A stretch of DNA of 8,725 nucleotides, taken from Candidatus Latescibacterota bacterium (GTDB taxonomy: Bacteria > Latescibacterota > MVCY01 > DTYK01). Shown here in pieces: positions 1-6,122 of the stretch; the stretch's first letter is position 1, and every line of letters starts with the position of its first letter. The stretch spans positions 1 through 8,725 of the forward strand of contig DTYK01000111.1 in NCBI GenBank assembly GCA_012961925.1, in the 5' to 3' direction. The notes beneath the pieces were generated by a model. That model saw only the letters and a list, made by a program, of their open reading frames with translations. It was not told where the DNA came from and searched no databases. The translations under genes and the position numbers were made by a program.

Positions 1-8
1 ACTCCGCT

Positions 9-61
9 GCCCTTCCGCAAACTCGCCCTCGCTTCGCTGGGGCTCAGAGAGGCGGAAGGGC
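9..61. repeat. 10-bp inverted repeat (hairpin) interrupting a dispersed repeat
   Basis: GCCCTTCCGC at 9-18 is the exact reverse complement of GCGGAAGGGC at 52-61, with a 33-base GC-rich spacer. Compared with the related copy at the right end of the window, this hairpin occupies the place of a 7-base linker between ACTCCG and CCGCTCC, so it looks like an insertion inside the repeat. Function unknown. Confidence 0.65.
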
Positions 62-63
62 GG

Positions 64-103
64 CCGCTCCATTCGCCGGACGGTTCTGAGGCTCAGGCTT
101 AAG
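64..103 (+). repeat. Dispersed intergenic repeat, left copy (two conserved blocks)
   Basis: Block B, CCGCTCCATTCGCCGGACG (64-82), and block C, GGCTCAGGCTTAAG (90-103), are separated by 7 bases. The same two blocks occur on the minus strand at 8681-8663 (one base different) and 8654-8641 (identical), separated by 8 bases. Weaker similarity continues for about 30 bases past block C in both copies (GCAGTTCTTCTTA here, GCACTTCATCTCA there). Both copies sit upstream of a gene in the same relative orientation (dnaB here, ccdA there). No protein-coding role is apparent. Confidence 0.75.
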
Positions 104-157
104 AGCAGTTCTTCTTACCCCCCACCGCTTGGAGCCTATCGGGCGACGGTTTACACG

Positions 158-186
158 CCACCGGACGTCTCTGGTGCGTCCGGTGG
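158..186. repeat. 10-bp perfect inverted repeat, 9-base loop
   Basis: CCACCGGACG (158-167) pairs perfectly with CGTCCGGTGG (177-186) around the loop TCTCTGGTG. No T-run follows on either strand, so it does not look like an ordinary intrinsic terminator. The CCGGACG core is shared with block B of the dispersed repeat. Confidence 0.65.
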
Positions 187-196
187 GGAGGGGCAT

Positions 197-263
197 GCGC
201 TTTTCGTCAGCGTCCAGGTCCAACCCGGATGCCCACACCGTCCCCTCCGCCTACGAAAAGCGC
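197..263. repeat. 11-bp perfect inverted repeat with 45-base spacer
   Basis: GCGCTTTTCGT (197-207) is the exact reverse complement of ACGAAAAGCGC (253-263). The spacer is GC-rich. The right arm runs directly into an AT-rich stretch (CGATTCTTTTGGTACTTTTC) that resembles, from memory only, a simple intergenic repeat seen in many metagenomic genomes. It could be the edges of a small non-autonomous element or a structured RNA; the sequence does not decide between these. Confidence 0.6.
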
Positions 264-270
264 GATTCTT

Positions 271-300
271 TTGGTACTTTTCTTCTAAAGACTTGATATA
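271..300 (+). promoter_or_regulatory. Possible sigma-70 promoter for dnaB
   Basis: TTGGTA (271-276) and GATATA (295-300) are separated by 18 bases in the AT-rich zone before dnaB, giving a leader of roughly 55-60 bases. An alternative pair is TTGATA (294-299) and TTATGA (319-324), with a 19-base gap. Neither is a close match to consensus, and the left hexamer lies next to a repeat arm, so the exact site is uncertain. Confidence 0.35.
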
Positions 301-309
301 AATTTTAAG

Positions 310-331
310 ATCTTGCCTTATGAAGCAAGAT
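310..331 (+). promoter_or_regulatory. Stem-loop in the dnaB leader
   Basis: ATCTTGC (310-316) pairs perfectly with GCAAGAT (325-331) around an 8-base loop, about 33 bases before the dnaB start codon and downstream of the suggested promoter. No T-run follows it. It could be an mRNA stability or attenuation hairpin, or a dyad operator site in the DNA. Confidence 0.45.
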
Positions 332-363
332 TAGTTGGAGGTTGTAGAAAGAGGGTCTAAGCC

Positions 364-1752
364 ATGGCTGATCAGGGGAATCGAGTCCAGGCGTCGCGAG
401 TCTACGAACGGGTCCCTCCGCAGGCGGACGATATCGAAAGGGCGGTTTTAGGGGCGATGCTCATAGATAGACAGGCAGTGAGCAAAGTTATTGAGATATT
501 GGATGAGAGCTGTTTTTACAGAAACGCCCACAGGAAGATCTATCAAGCGATAATAGCACTTTTCGAGCGCGATGAGCCTGCGGATCAGATCACTGTTGCC
601 GAAGAACTAAGAAAGAGGGGCCAGCTTGAGGATGTAGGAGGTGTACTCTTTCTGGCGACACTGGTGAGGGATATACCTACAGCGGCAAATGTGGAATACC
701 ATGCCAGGATCGTTTTAGACAAGGCCCTGCTTCGGAGGCTGATAACCCTGTCGTCTCAGATAGCAACAGAGTGTTACGAGGAAGCTGGCGATGTCTTTGA
801 ACTGATCGATCGGGCAGAGCAGATGATATTCAGCCTATCGGAGAGGCGACTGAAGAGAGGGTTTTTGCCGTTAGAATCGATTCTCCATGAGACCTTTGAG
901 GCTATCGAGAAGTCCCATCACAAACCTGGTGGGGTTATCGGGGTTCCTACAGGGTTCACAAAGCTTGATGAGTTGACAGCGGGACTCCAGGCCTCTGACC
1001 TGATCGTGGTGGCTGGAAGGCCGTCGATGGGTAAGACTGCTTTTGGCTTAAACATTGCAAGGAATGCCGCTGTTGAGACAAAGGTTCCTGTCGGGATATT
1101 TAGCCTTGAGATGGCAGGCCATCAGGTGGCCCAGCGTCTTCTCTGTGCAGAGGCCAGAGTAGATTCTCATCTTGTGCGGACTGGTCGTCTCCCCGACCAC
1201 GCCTGGTCGCGTCTCAGCATCGCCGTAGGCGGGTTGGCAGAGGCACCCATCTTCGTTGACGACACGCCTGCCCTTAGCATCCTTGAACTGAGGGCGAAGG
1301 CCAGAAGACTCCAGGCGGAACATAACGTTGGTCTCATCATCATCGATTATCTCCAGTTGATGACAGGACCTACACGGGCCGAAAGTCGTCAGCAGGAGAT
1401 ATCCATTATATCAAGATCATTGAAGGCACTTGCAAAGGAACTAAATGTACCCGTTCTCGCCATATCCCAGCTTTCAAGGGCTGTTGAGGCCCGTGGGGGA
1501 GACCACCGGCCCCAACTTTTCGACCTGCGAGAATCCGGTGCAATAGAACAGGATGCGGATGTGGTGTTGTTCATCTACCGTCCGGAGAGATATGGCATAA
1601 CTGAAGACGCACAGGGGAATAGTTTGAAGGGGGTAGCCGAGATAATAATTGGGAAACAGCGGCACGGACCGACCGGCACAGTTCATCTCACCTGGCTGGA
1701 TCAATATGCGAGGTTCGAAAACCCGGCCTTTGAAAGGGAAGAACCGGCATGA
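364..1752 (+). CDS. dnaB: Replicative DNA helicase DnaB
   Basis: This is the ring-shaped hexameric 5'-3' helicase that unwinds DNA at the replication fork and recruits DnaG primase. At 462 residues it has the normal length. The N-terminal helical domain (about 20-125) begins with PPQADDIERAVLGAML. A linker region (about 145-195) precedes the RecA-like motor domain. Visible motor motifs are Walker A GRPSMGKT (218-225), SLEM (247-250) with its catalytic Glu, Walker B LIIIDYLQLM (324-333), the LAISQLSR segment (365-372), DLRESGAIEQDADVV (387-401) and KQRHGPTGTV (431-440), which carries the arginine-finger region. No intein interrupts the Walker A site, where inteins are common in some DnaB proteins. 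The ATG at 364 is preceded by GAGGG at 351-355, eight bases upstream. The gene stands alone and converges with the DUF362 gene. Confidence 0.98.
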   Translation: MADQGNRVQASRVYERVPPQADDIERAVLGAMLIDRQAVSKVIEILDESCFYRNAHRKIYQAIIALFERDEPADQITVAEELRKRGQLEDVGGVLFLATLVRDIPTAANVEYHARIVLDKALLRRLITLSSQIATECYEEAGDVFELIDRAEQMIFSLSERRLKRGFLPLESILHETFEAIEKSHHKPGGVIGVPTGFTKLDELTAGLQASDLIVVAGRPSMGKTAFGLNIARNAAVETKVPVGIFSLEMAGHQVAQRLLCAEARVDSHLVRTGRLPDHAWSRLSIAVGGLAEAPIFVDDTPALSILELRAKARRLQAEHNVGLIIIDYLQLMTGPTRAESRQQEISIISRSLKALAKELNVPVLAISQLSRAVEARGGDHRPQLFDLRESGAIEQDADVVLFIYRPERYGITEDAQGNSLKGVAEIIIGKQRHGPTGTVHLTWLDQYARFENPAFEREEPA

Positions 1753-1763
1753 CCGGACTTTGG

Positions 1764-1778
1764 AGTGAACTCTTCACT
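1764..1778. terminator. Weak stem-loop between converging dnaB and DUF362 gene
   Basis: AGTGAA (1764-1769) and TTCACT (1773-1778) pair perfectly around CTC in the 53-base gap between the two stop codons. A second short pair, AACCT (1791-1795) with AGGTT (1803-1807), follows. Position suits a bidirectional terminator, but the stem is short and AT-rich and has no proper T-run, so the call is tentative. Confidence 0.3.
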
Positions 1779-1805
1779 GGGACGTTGTTCAACCTTCTCT
1801 TCAGG

Positions 1806-2939
1806 TTATCTCCGCTTTTCAACAACGGAAAGGATCGCTTCGGCAGCCTGTCCGGCCAATGGCGGGCATCCCTGGATGTAATTACCTATATGCCGGTATC
1901 TGCAGGTGCAGTTTCCATAAAGGACGACGTTCTCCGTCTTTGGCCCGGGTTCTTTTTCCATGGGGCCGGTGATTATCGTCAGATCTTTGACCTTCTCGAA
2001 TCCTTCCCTGTGACTTGCGGCGACCAGCCCTCCAGCTAAGGCCTGTCTGCAGGAATTACAGGCCGAGCTGTCAATTATGGTGAACCTCCCCCTGAAAACC
2101 TCATAGGAAGACGGTGCCTTCTCAAGTCTGATCTGTCCTGCGACATCCTCCAGGGATTCCCCCAAGAGTTCTATCCTATCCGGCTCTATGGGGCCAAGCT
2201 TGCGTCTTTTGGCTTCCATCAGATGAACGATTTTGGCCGGCTGAAACCCCAACAACAGGGCGGATATCGTATCGACTGCAACAGCGTTATCGCCCGCCAA
2301 GATCAAGTCGGTCTTGAGAGGGCTGCCCTCGCAGGGGAAGTTCCCTTGCAGGGTGTAAATGGCATCCATAACAACAAGGTTGCTGGGTCGGAACAGGTTG
2401 AGGTCCACGATGGACTGTTCCAGGCCACACAGGTGGACATAACCCGGCTGGGCCCCGGGCAGTATACCCATCAGATTCTTCAGTGCACCGGACATCAGCG
2501 TGAGGGCATGGGTCCTCAGACTAGGCATATTTATGAAGACATCACACTGGGTGACAATATCAGGGATTGATAGTTCGACTCGCAGGGATTCCGCACCTGG
2601 AACGGTGAGATGTCGGTGGGGCAGGTTATCCACGCTGATGACCTCCGCGTAATTCCCGATCTCAGGGAATTGGGCAAAATCAGCATAGATGTTTGCCGTC
2701 CGCTCAACAACCTTTACAGTGGCCCCCTGCTCTGCTGCCAGTCTTGCCACCGCTATTACTGCCCTGGGATCGGTTATCTTGCCCGTTGGATAGTCCGCTT
2801 TAATGAACATATTCACCTTTATAACGGTAAGATCGCCCGATTTAACAAAACGCCCAATTCCACCGATGAGGTCCACAGACCTTCTGACTGAATCAAAGAT
2901 CGCTTCATCCTCTACCCGAACTATACTGACTTTTGCCAT
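1806..2939 (-). CDS. DUF362 family protein with Cys-rich C-terminal tail
   Basis: A 377-residue soluble protein without a signal peptide. The DUF362 core shows in KVNMFIKADYPTGKITDPRA (41-60), VFINMPSLRTHALTLMSGALKNLMG (134-158) with the characteristic LKNxMG, and MDAIYTLQGNFPCEGSPLKT (191-210). The function of the DUF362 family is largely unknown; several members carry ferredoxin-like clusters. The last 90 residues here hold CNSC (294-297), CTC (344-346) and GCPP (358), which could together bind an iron-sulfur cluster or zinc; that is inference, because the classic CxxCxxCxxxC ferredoxin spacing is absent. It starts 29 bp after comF and is probably co-transcribed with it. The ATG at 2939 has only a weak ribosome site. 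Confidence 0.85.
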   Translation of the reverse strand: MAKVSIVRVEDEAIFDSVRRSVDLIGGIGRFVKSGDLTVIKVNMFIKADYPTGKITDPRAVIAVARLAAEQGATVKVVERTANIYADFAQFPEIGNYAEVISVDNLPHRHLTVPGAESLRVELSIPDIVTQCDVFINMPSLRTHALTLMSGALKNLMGILPGAQPGYVHLCGLEQSIVDLNLFRPSNLVVMDAIYTLQGNFPCEGSPLKTDLILAGDNAVAVDTISALLLGFQPAKIVHLMEAKRRKLGPIEPDRIELLGESLEDVAGQIRLEKAPSSYEVFRGRFTIIDSSACNSCRQALAGGLVAASHREGFEKVKDLTIITGPMEKEPGPKTENVVLYGNCTCRYRHIGNYIQGCPPLAGQAAEAILSVVEKRR

Positions 2940-2968
2940 GGCTCATCTACGAGAAGACCTTCTTTTGC

Positions 2969-3727
2969 CTACAGAGTTTCAAATGGGCTGGCGACGGCCG
3001 CCACTACCACATCAATTGCACCTCCCTCAAGTAACGCACGGCTGCAGGCCTCGACAGTAGCGCCCGTAGTGATTACATCATCGACAAGCATAACCTTCCT
3101 GCCCCTCACTTCATCAGGCCTCTTCACCTTGAAAGCCTCGGAGACGTTTTTCACCCTTTCAGTTGGACTCAGGTCTGTCTGAGACCGAGTTCGTTTCACG
3201 CGCACCAGCAGATCATCCCTTACTGGTTTACTCAGGTCTTTCCCTATTGGCTGCGCCAGGAAATAGCTCTGATTGTATCCCCTCTCCCGTAGTCGGCTTT
3301 TGTGAAGGGGTACAGGAACAACCAGATCTACATCATTTGTCCTTGAATCATGCAAAAGGGAAACTGCGAGCATCCTCCCCAGTCTTGTCCCCAGACTCCT
3401 CTTCCTGTTATATTTCAACAGGTGGATTATCTTTTGAACAGTATGGTCAAAGGGGGTGAGAACCCGGACGTACCGAAAACTTCTCCTCTTCTTTGAACAT
3501 TCCTGACAATCCTGTGTGTCCTCTTTCATGGGCCGTCCACAACCAGGGCAAGTCGGACCATTGATGATCCTGATCTTCCCCCAGCACCTCTCACAGACTA
3601 CCCTCTCCATATCGTCAAGGCGACGGTTACATAAGGAACAGTACGGGGGATAGACAAAATCCAGGATTGAACTGCCGATGGATCTGGTGACAGCCTTAAG
3701 GTATCCGATAGACCTCTTCATCCCCAA
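2969..3727 (-). CDS. comF: ComF family protein (zinc ribbon plus phosphoribosyltransferase domain)
   Basis: ComF proteins help take up transforming DNA in naturally competent bacteria, acting on the cytoplasmic side of the DNA-import machinery; in other species the family is present without proven competence. The 252-residue protein has the usual layout. An N-terminal zinc-finger region has four Cys pairs (C30/C33, C45/C48, C60/C63, C74/C77). The PRTase part shows VPVPLHKSRLRERGYNQS (137-154) and the phosphoribosyl-binding loop VMLVDDVITTGAT (212-224). The longest frame starts at TTG 3727, but an ATG two codons later (3721) is as plausible; neither has a clear Shine-Dalgarno. It is followed after 29 bp by the DUF362 gene. 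No other competence gene is in view, so natural transformation is not established. Confidence 0.92.
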   Translation of the reverse strand: MGMKRSIGYLKAVTRSIGSSILDFVYPPYCSLCNRRLDDMERVVCERCWGKIRIINGPTCPGCGRPMKEDTQDCQECSKKRRSFRYVRVLTPFDHTVQKIIHLLKYNRKRSLGTRLGRMLAVSLLHDSRTNDVDLVVPVPLHKSRLRERGYNQSYFLAQPIGKDLSKPVRDDLLVRVKRTRSQTDLSPTERVKNVSEAFKVKRPDEVRGRKVMLVDDVITTGATVEACSRALLEGGAIDVVVAAVASPFETL

Positions 3728-3758
3728 AACTATGGACTCAACGGTTTGTCTTATACCC

Positions 3759-3785
3759 GGGATGAAATGCTAAAGCATAAACTCC
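3759..3785 (+). repeat. Dispersed intergenic repeat block A, internal copy
   Basis: GGGATGAAATGCTAAAGCAT (3759-3778) followed by one variable base and AACTCC matches the minus strand at 8716-8690 in 26 of 27 positions. In this copy the next bases are TATGCCTTATCTCCGAAAA; in the right-end copy CTCC is followed at once by GAAAA. The internal copy therefore carries about 14 extra bases, bounded by CTCC on both sides, suggesting a small insertion or duplication. Confidence 0.8.
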
Positions 3786-3796
3786 TATGCCTTATC
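3769..3796. terminator. Stem-loop in block A, possible terminator of the outer-membrane gene
   Basis: GCATA (3775-3779) pairs with TATGC (3786-3790) around the loop AACTCC, and pairing continues outward with TAA (3771-3773) against TTA (3792-3794) and G3769 against C3796, giving 9 pairs over 11 positions. On the minus strand it lies 19 bases after the stop codon of the outer-membrane gene. The expected T-run is weak, so the terminator role is a guess. Confidence 0.35.
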
Positions 3797-3814
3797 TCCG
3801 AAAAAAGGGGTTGT

Positions 3815-5362
3815 TCAAAACTCCATAGTGGTCTCAATGCTCACGAACCGCTCAGGGCGGACTTTCCCTTCCTCATCCAGGGTATAGGTGTACTGGGTAT
3901 GCCATAAAAGGATCACGCCTGGAGAGACGTCGAGACCCACCCGGTAACCATAAGTGGTCTGTGGAGTCGGTTCGAAGAAGGCGTATTTCCTTGTGTCTAT
4001 CCTCCTCTTCTGGTAGTAGGCTGCAGCATAGCTGATCCTGGGAAGCTGGTTGAGGATAGCACTGCCCAGCAAGGCCTCTGCAGTCAGGGACTGGTCTTTC
4101 TCCTCCGTGTCCATCATGTATTGGTAGCCAGCAGAGATGGTAATCAGGTCGTCGAGCTTAACCCCTACCTTACCGAAAACACCCCTGAGGTCCATGCTGT
4201 CAAGCGTTGAATCCTTGGTTTCTACAGACCCGTCGGTCTTCACCCTCGCCCGATCCAGCTCATATAATCTGTTGAAATACTCGGATTCGAACTCTCCCTT
4301 AAAGCGCCTATACTCAACTTTTGCGGCAAGGACCGGCTCAAGGAGGATACGTACCCCCGGCGCTGCTGTGCCAGAACCCTTCGCCTTTTTCAAGTCATCG
4401 TCGTCAATGACACGGGCGTATTGTCCGTACAGGTCAATTCTTAAGGGGGGCAGGTTGACCACAGGTATCCCTACATCGAGGCCCACCATGCTGAAAGCAT
4501 CCGAGCCATCCAGCTTGAAGGGGCTTTTCTTCTTCACATCACGGTCAACCGGAACACCAACTCCCTCAAGATAGTTTGCAACCTGGGTCTCGAAATAATC
4601 AGCATCGAGTATGCCGTCACCGTCGGCATCGAAGTCCTTTGCATCTTCTACGCCGTCTCCATCGGTGTCAACCCATCTGCTTTTATCTTTCGGGAAGTCA
4701 TCAACCTCGTCCGGGTAGCCATCCCCGTCAGAATCCCTGAGCCCACCATACTGGTCGATGTCGATCACATACGTGGCCCCGAATTCAAGATCTTTGATGG
4801 GGAAGACACCTCTCGGTGCAGCCGGTCTGGCTGAGATGCGGAGGCCGACCAGTCCGCCTCTTCCTCCCAGATCCTGAAAATCATTGATCATACCCTGGAT
4901 ACCCACCTCGAAGGGGGATATGTCTCTGACATCGAATTGGATGCCAAGTCTTTTGACACCAGGGTATTCAAGGGTATTGCAATACCCTTCCATTATGAGA
5001 CCGTATCCGAGGGTGACATTATCAAGGGCACCTGCCTTGATGAAGGTCCTTTCACCAGGGTGGCCATAACGGACATAATAGACCTTCCGCAACAGGCTTT
5101 CGGCGGTCTTGGAGGGACTCTCGAAATTCCAGCCTTTCTTGCTGAAATGACCCTGGTTGTCTATGAACAGCTCGATGTCCAGGGCTACGCCGAACCTCCA
5201 GACCGGGATCTCGGGACGCAGGCTGAGCCGTTGCCACTGCTTGCCATCAATGGTCACTGTCCCTATACTGCCCACCATCCCTGCGTTCCCTCCCGATGCG
5301 GCCGTTCCCAGGAATAAGGAGAGAATCAGCAGCAATCTGCAAAGAGATAAGACCCTTCTCAT
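3815..5362 (-). CDS. Predicted outer-membrane beta-barrel protein with thrombospondin type-3 calcium repeats
   Basis: I do not recognise the family. The 515-residue product has a Sec signal peptide (MRRVL, then a hydrophobic stretch to about residue 20, with likely cleavage after Ala22 or Ala27). Residues 28-200 and 290-515 show alternating hydrophobic/polar strands with many Tyr and Gly, and the chain ends in SIETTMEF, with the terminal Phe typical of proteins inserted by the BAM complex. Between them lie three thrombospondin type-3-like calcium loops: DSDGDGYPDE (210-219), DTDGDGVEDA (232-241) and DADGDGILDA (245-254). Such loops bind Ca2+ in other proteins and often link outer-membrane domains. 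The likely picture is a barrel with a calcium-stabilised loop or periplasmic insert. ATG 5362 has an excellent ribosome site (AAAGGAGGT). It has its own 184-base upstream spacer and is probably transcribed alone. Confidence 0.8.
   Translation of the reverse strand: MRRVLSLCRLLLILSLFLGTAASGGNAGMVGSIGTVTIDGKQWQRLSLRPEIPVWRFGVALDIELFIDNQGHFSKKGWNFESPSKTAESLLRKVYYVRYGHPGERTFIKAGALDNVTLGYGLIMEGYCNTLEYPGVKRLGIQFDVRDISPFEVGIQGMINDFQDLGGRGGLVGLRISARPAAPRGVFPIKDLEFGATYVIDIDQYGGLRDSDGDGYPDEVDDFPKDKSRWVDTDGDGVEDAKDFDADGDGILDADYFETQVANYLEGVGVPVDRDVKKKSPFKLDGSDAFSMVGLDVGIPVVNLPPLRIDLYGQYARVIDDDDLKKAKGSGTAAPGVRILLEPVLAAKVEYRRFKGEFESEYFNRLYELDRARVKTDGSVETKDSTLDSMDLRGVFGKVGVKLDDLITISAGYQYMMDTEEKDQSLTAEALLGSAILNQLPRISYAAAYYQKRRIDTRKYAFFEPTPQTTYGYRVGLDVSPGVILLWHTQYTYTLDEEGKVRPERFVSIETTMEF
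4601..4735 (-). repeat. Region coding for three DxDGDGxxD calcium-binding repeats
   Basis: These bases encode residues 210-254 of the outer-membrane protein. Each unit has the form D-[ST/A]-D-G-D-G-x-x-D, the spacing of thrombospondin type-3 and related EF-hand-like calcium loops. The units are 22 and 13 residues apart, the irregular spacing usual for this repeat type. Confidence 0.85.
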
Positions 5363-5404
5363 TGACGTACCTCCTTTCTTGATAGCGCCTCGAGCTCCTT
5401 AAAC

Positions 5405-5516
5405 CTAAATCCGGAAAATTGAACACTGAAAAACACCGGATCTACTGAAATGAGCATTGTATTAAAGCCGGGTCAGGTGTTTCGGTGTTTTTTAGTCTTC
5501 GAGCGTCCGGGTTTAG
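5405..5516. repeat. 112-bp imperfect palindrome between lemA and the outer-membrane gene
   Basis: Bases 5405-5438 pair with 5483-5516 in a single register without gaps: 27 of 34 positions are Watson-Crick and three more are G-T. Outer arms are CTAAATCCGG (5405-5414) and CCGGGTTTAG (5507-5516). Inner arms are AAAAACACCG (5429-5438) and CGGTGTTTTT (5483-5492), a perfect 10-bp stem. The centre (5439-5482) is 44 bases, itself with partial pairing at 5445-5448 with 5473-5476. On the minus strand the inner stem ends in TTTTT, so it could terminate the lemA operon. It also contains GAGCGTCCGG, shared with the right-end repeat. It may equally be a small inverted-repeat mobile element or two facing binding sites. 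Confidence 0.75.
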
Positions 5517-5540
5517 TCAAAGAAGATCGGAGCCCACCGT

Positions 5541-5557
5541 TGAAGTTCAGAACTTCA
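5541..5557. repeat. 7-bp perfect palindrome over the lemA stop codon
   Basis: TGAAGTT (5541-5547) and AACTTCA (5551-5557) are perfect reverse complements around CAG, and the lemA stop codon lies inside. It is AT-rich and has no T-run after it, so alone it is a poor terminator; it may protect the 3' end of the mRNA. Confidence 0.45.
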
Positions 5558-6122
5558 CCTTTGGCGCCTCTCTTGCCACGGCTGGAACCTCGTAAAGGTC
5601 GGCCCTAACAAAGCCGAAATTCCCAGCCAGGATATTGGCAGGGAACTGGCGGATGTACTGGTTAAACCGTTTTACTGCTTCATTATAGCGCCTTCTTGCT
5701 ACCGCTATCCTGTTCTCAGTGCCAGCCAGCTCATCCTGCAACCTGATAAAATTGGTGTTGGCCTTAAGCTGAGGGTAATTCTCGACGACGACCAGCAGAC
5801 GGCTCAACGCACCGGTCAGCTCGTTGTTGGCGCTGATCTTCTCGGAAACCGTCCGTGCACCTGCTACCTTTGCCCGGGCTTCGGTCACCCGTATGAAGAC
5901 CTCCTTCTCGTGAGCCATATAACCCTTGACCGTCTCCATTAAGTTCGGTATAAGGTCATAACGGCGCTGAAGTTGAACATCTACCTGAGCCCAGGAAGTC
6001 TTCACACCTTCATCTAACCTCACCATCTTGTTGTACATCCCTACAACATAGCTCACCACAAGAAGCGCTGTAGCAACGATGATGCCGATGGTGATAAGCG
6101 TTTTCTTCAATCCTCTGGTCAT
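5547..6122 (-). CDS. lemA: LemA family membrane protein
   Basis: LemA proteins are small membrane-anchored coiled-coil proteins of uncertain role. The 191-residue product has the standard form: a short cytoplasmic start, one N-terminal membrane helix (about 9-30, TLITIGIIVATALLVVSYVV), then the family signature LDEGVKTSWAQVDVQLQRRY (36-55), DLIPNLMETVKGY (56-68), ENYPQLKANTNFIRLQDELA (113-132), GTENRIAVARRRYNEAVKRFN (133-153) and a closing PANILAGNFGF segment. The rest is long amphipathic helices, as in the known fold. Its ATG overlaps the stop of the preceding gene (ATGA, 6119-6122), and its ribosome site GGAGGGAGG lies inside that gene, so translation is coupled. Last gene of the TPM operon. 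Confidence 0.95.
   Translation of the reverse strand: MTRGLKKTLITIGIIVATALLVVSYVVGMYNKMVRLDEGVKTSWAQVDVQLQRRYDLIPNLMETVKGYMAHEKEVFIRVTEARAKVAGARTVSEKISANNELTGALSRLLVVVENYPQLKANTNFIRLQDELAGTENRIAVARRRYNEAVKRFNQYIRQFPANILAGNFGFVRADLYEVPAVAREAPKVKF

Larger units (their letters stand above)
1..363. other. Non-coding leader region upstream of dnaB, rich in inverted repeats
   Basis: No convincing gene is visible in these 363 bases; the only open frame (minus strand, 238-44) has a low-complexity Arg/Pro-rich product that follows the inverted repeats and has no clear ribosome site. The stretch holds four inverted repeats (9-61, 158-186, 197-263, 310-331) and one copy of a dispersed repeat (64-103). 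Composition shifts from GC-rich (1-265) to AT-rich (265-345), and the AT-rich part is where a dnaB promoter would be expected. In many bacteria rpsF, rpsR and rplI lie just before dnaB. None of them is seen here, so dnaB probably starts its own transcript. Confidence 0.8.
3728..3814. other. Spacer between the outer-membrane gene and comF, built on repeats
   Basis: The 87-base gap holds a copy of repeat block A (3759-3785) and a hairpin (3769-3796). The gap is bracketed by a near-perfect inverted pair: ACTATGGACT (3729-3738), just before comF, and ACTCCATAGT (3820-3829), in the last codons of the outer-membrane gene (9 of 10 paired). A TATAAG on the minus strand (3755-3750) could be a -10 box for comF, but no good -35 is seen. 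Confidence 0.5.

Noticed and set aside
44..238. 64-residue minus-strand frame in the dnaB upstream region.
   Set aside because: Arg/Pro-rich sequence generated by GC-rich inverted repeats, with no convincing ribosome site.
1..363. CRISPR array or tRNA cluster in the structured leader.
   Set aside because: The repeats are not regularly spaced direct repeats, and no cloverleaf with a T-arm consensus could be found.
1018..1041. Intein insertion at the DnaB Walker A site.
   Set aside because: GRPSMGKT is continuous and the protein has normal length.
1749..2039. Open frame on + starting at the dnaB stop (ATGA overlap), 96 residues.
   Set aside because: It lies antisense to the 3' end of the clearly real DUF362 gene and has no family features.
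4601..4735. Tandem DNA repeat in the outer-membrane gene.
   Set aside because: The repeat is at the protein level (DxDGDGxxD); the unit spacing is irregular and the DNA is not a true tandem array.
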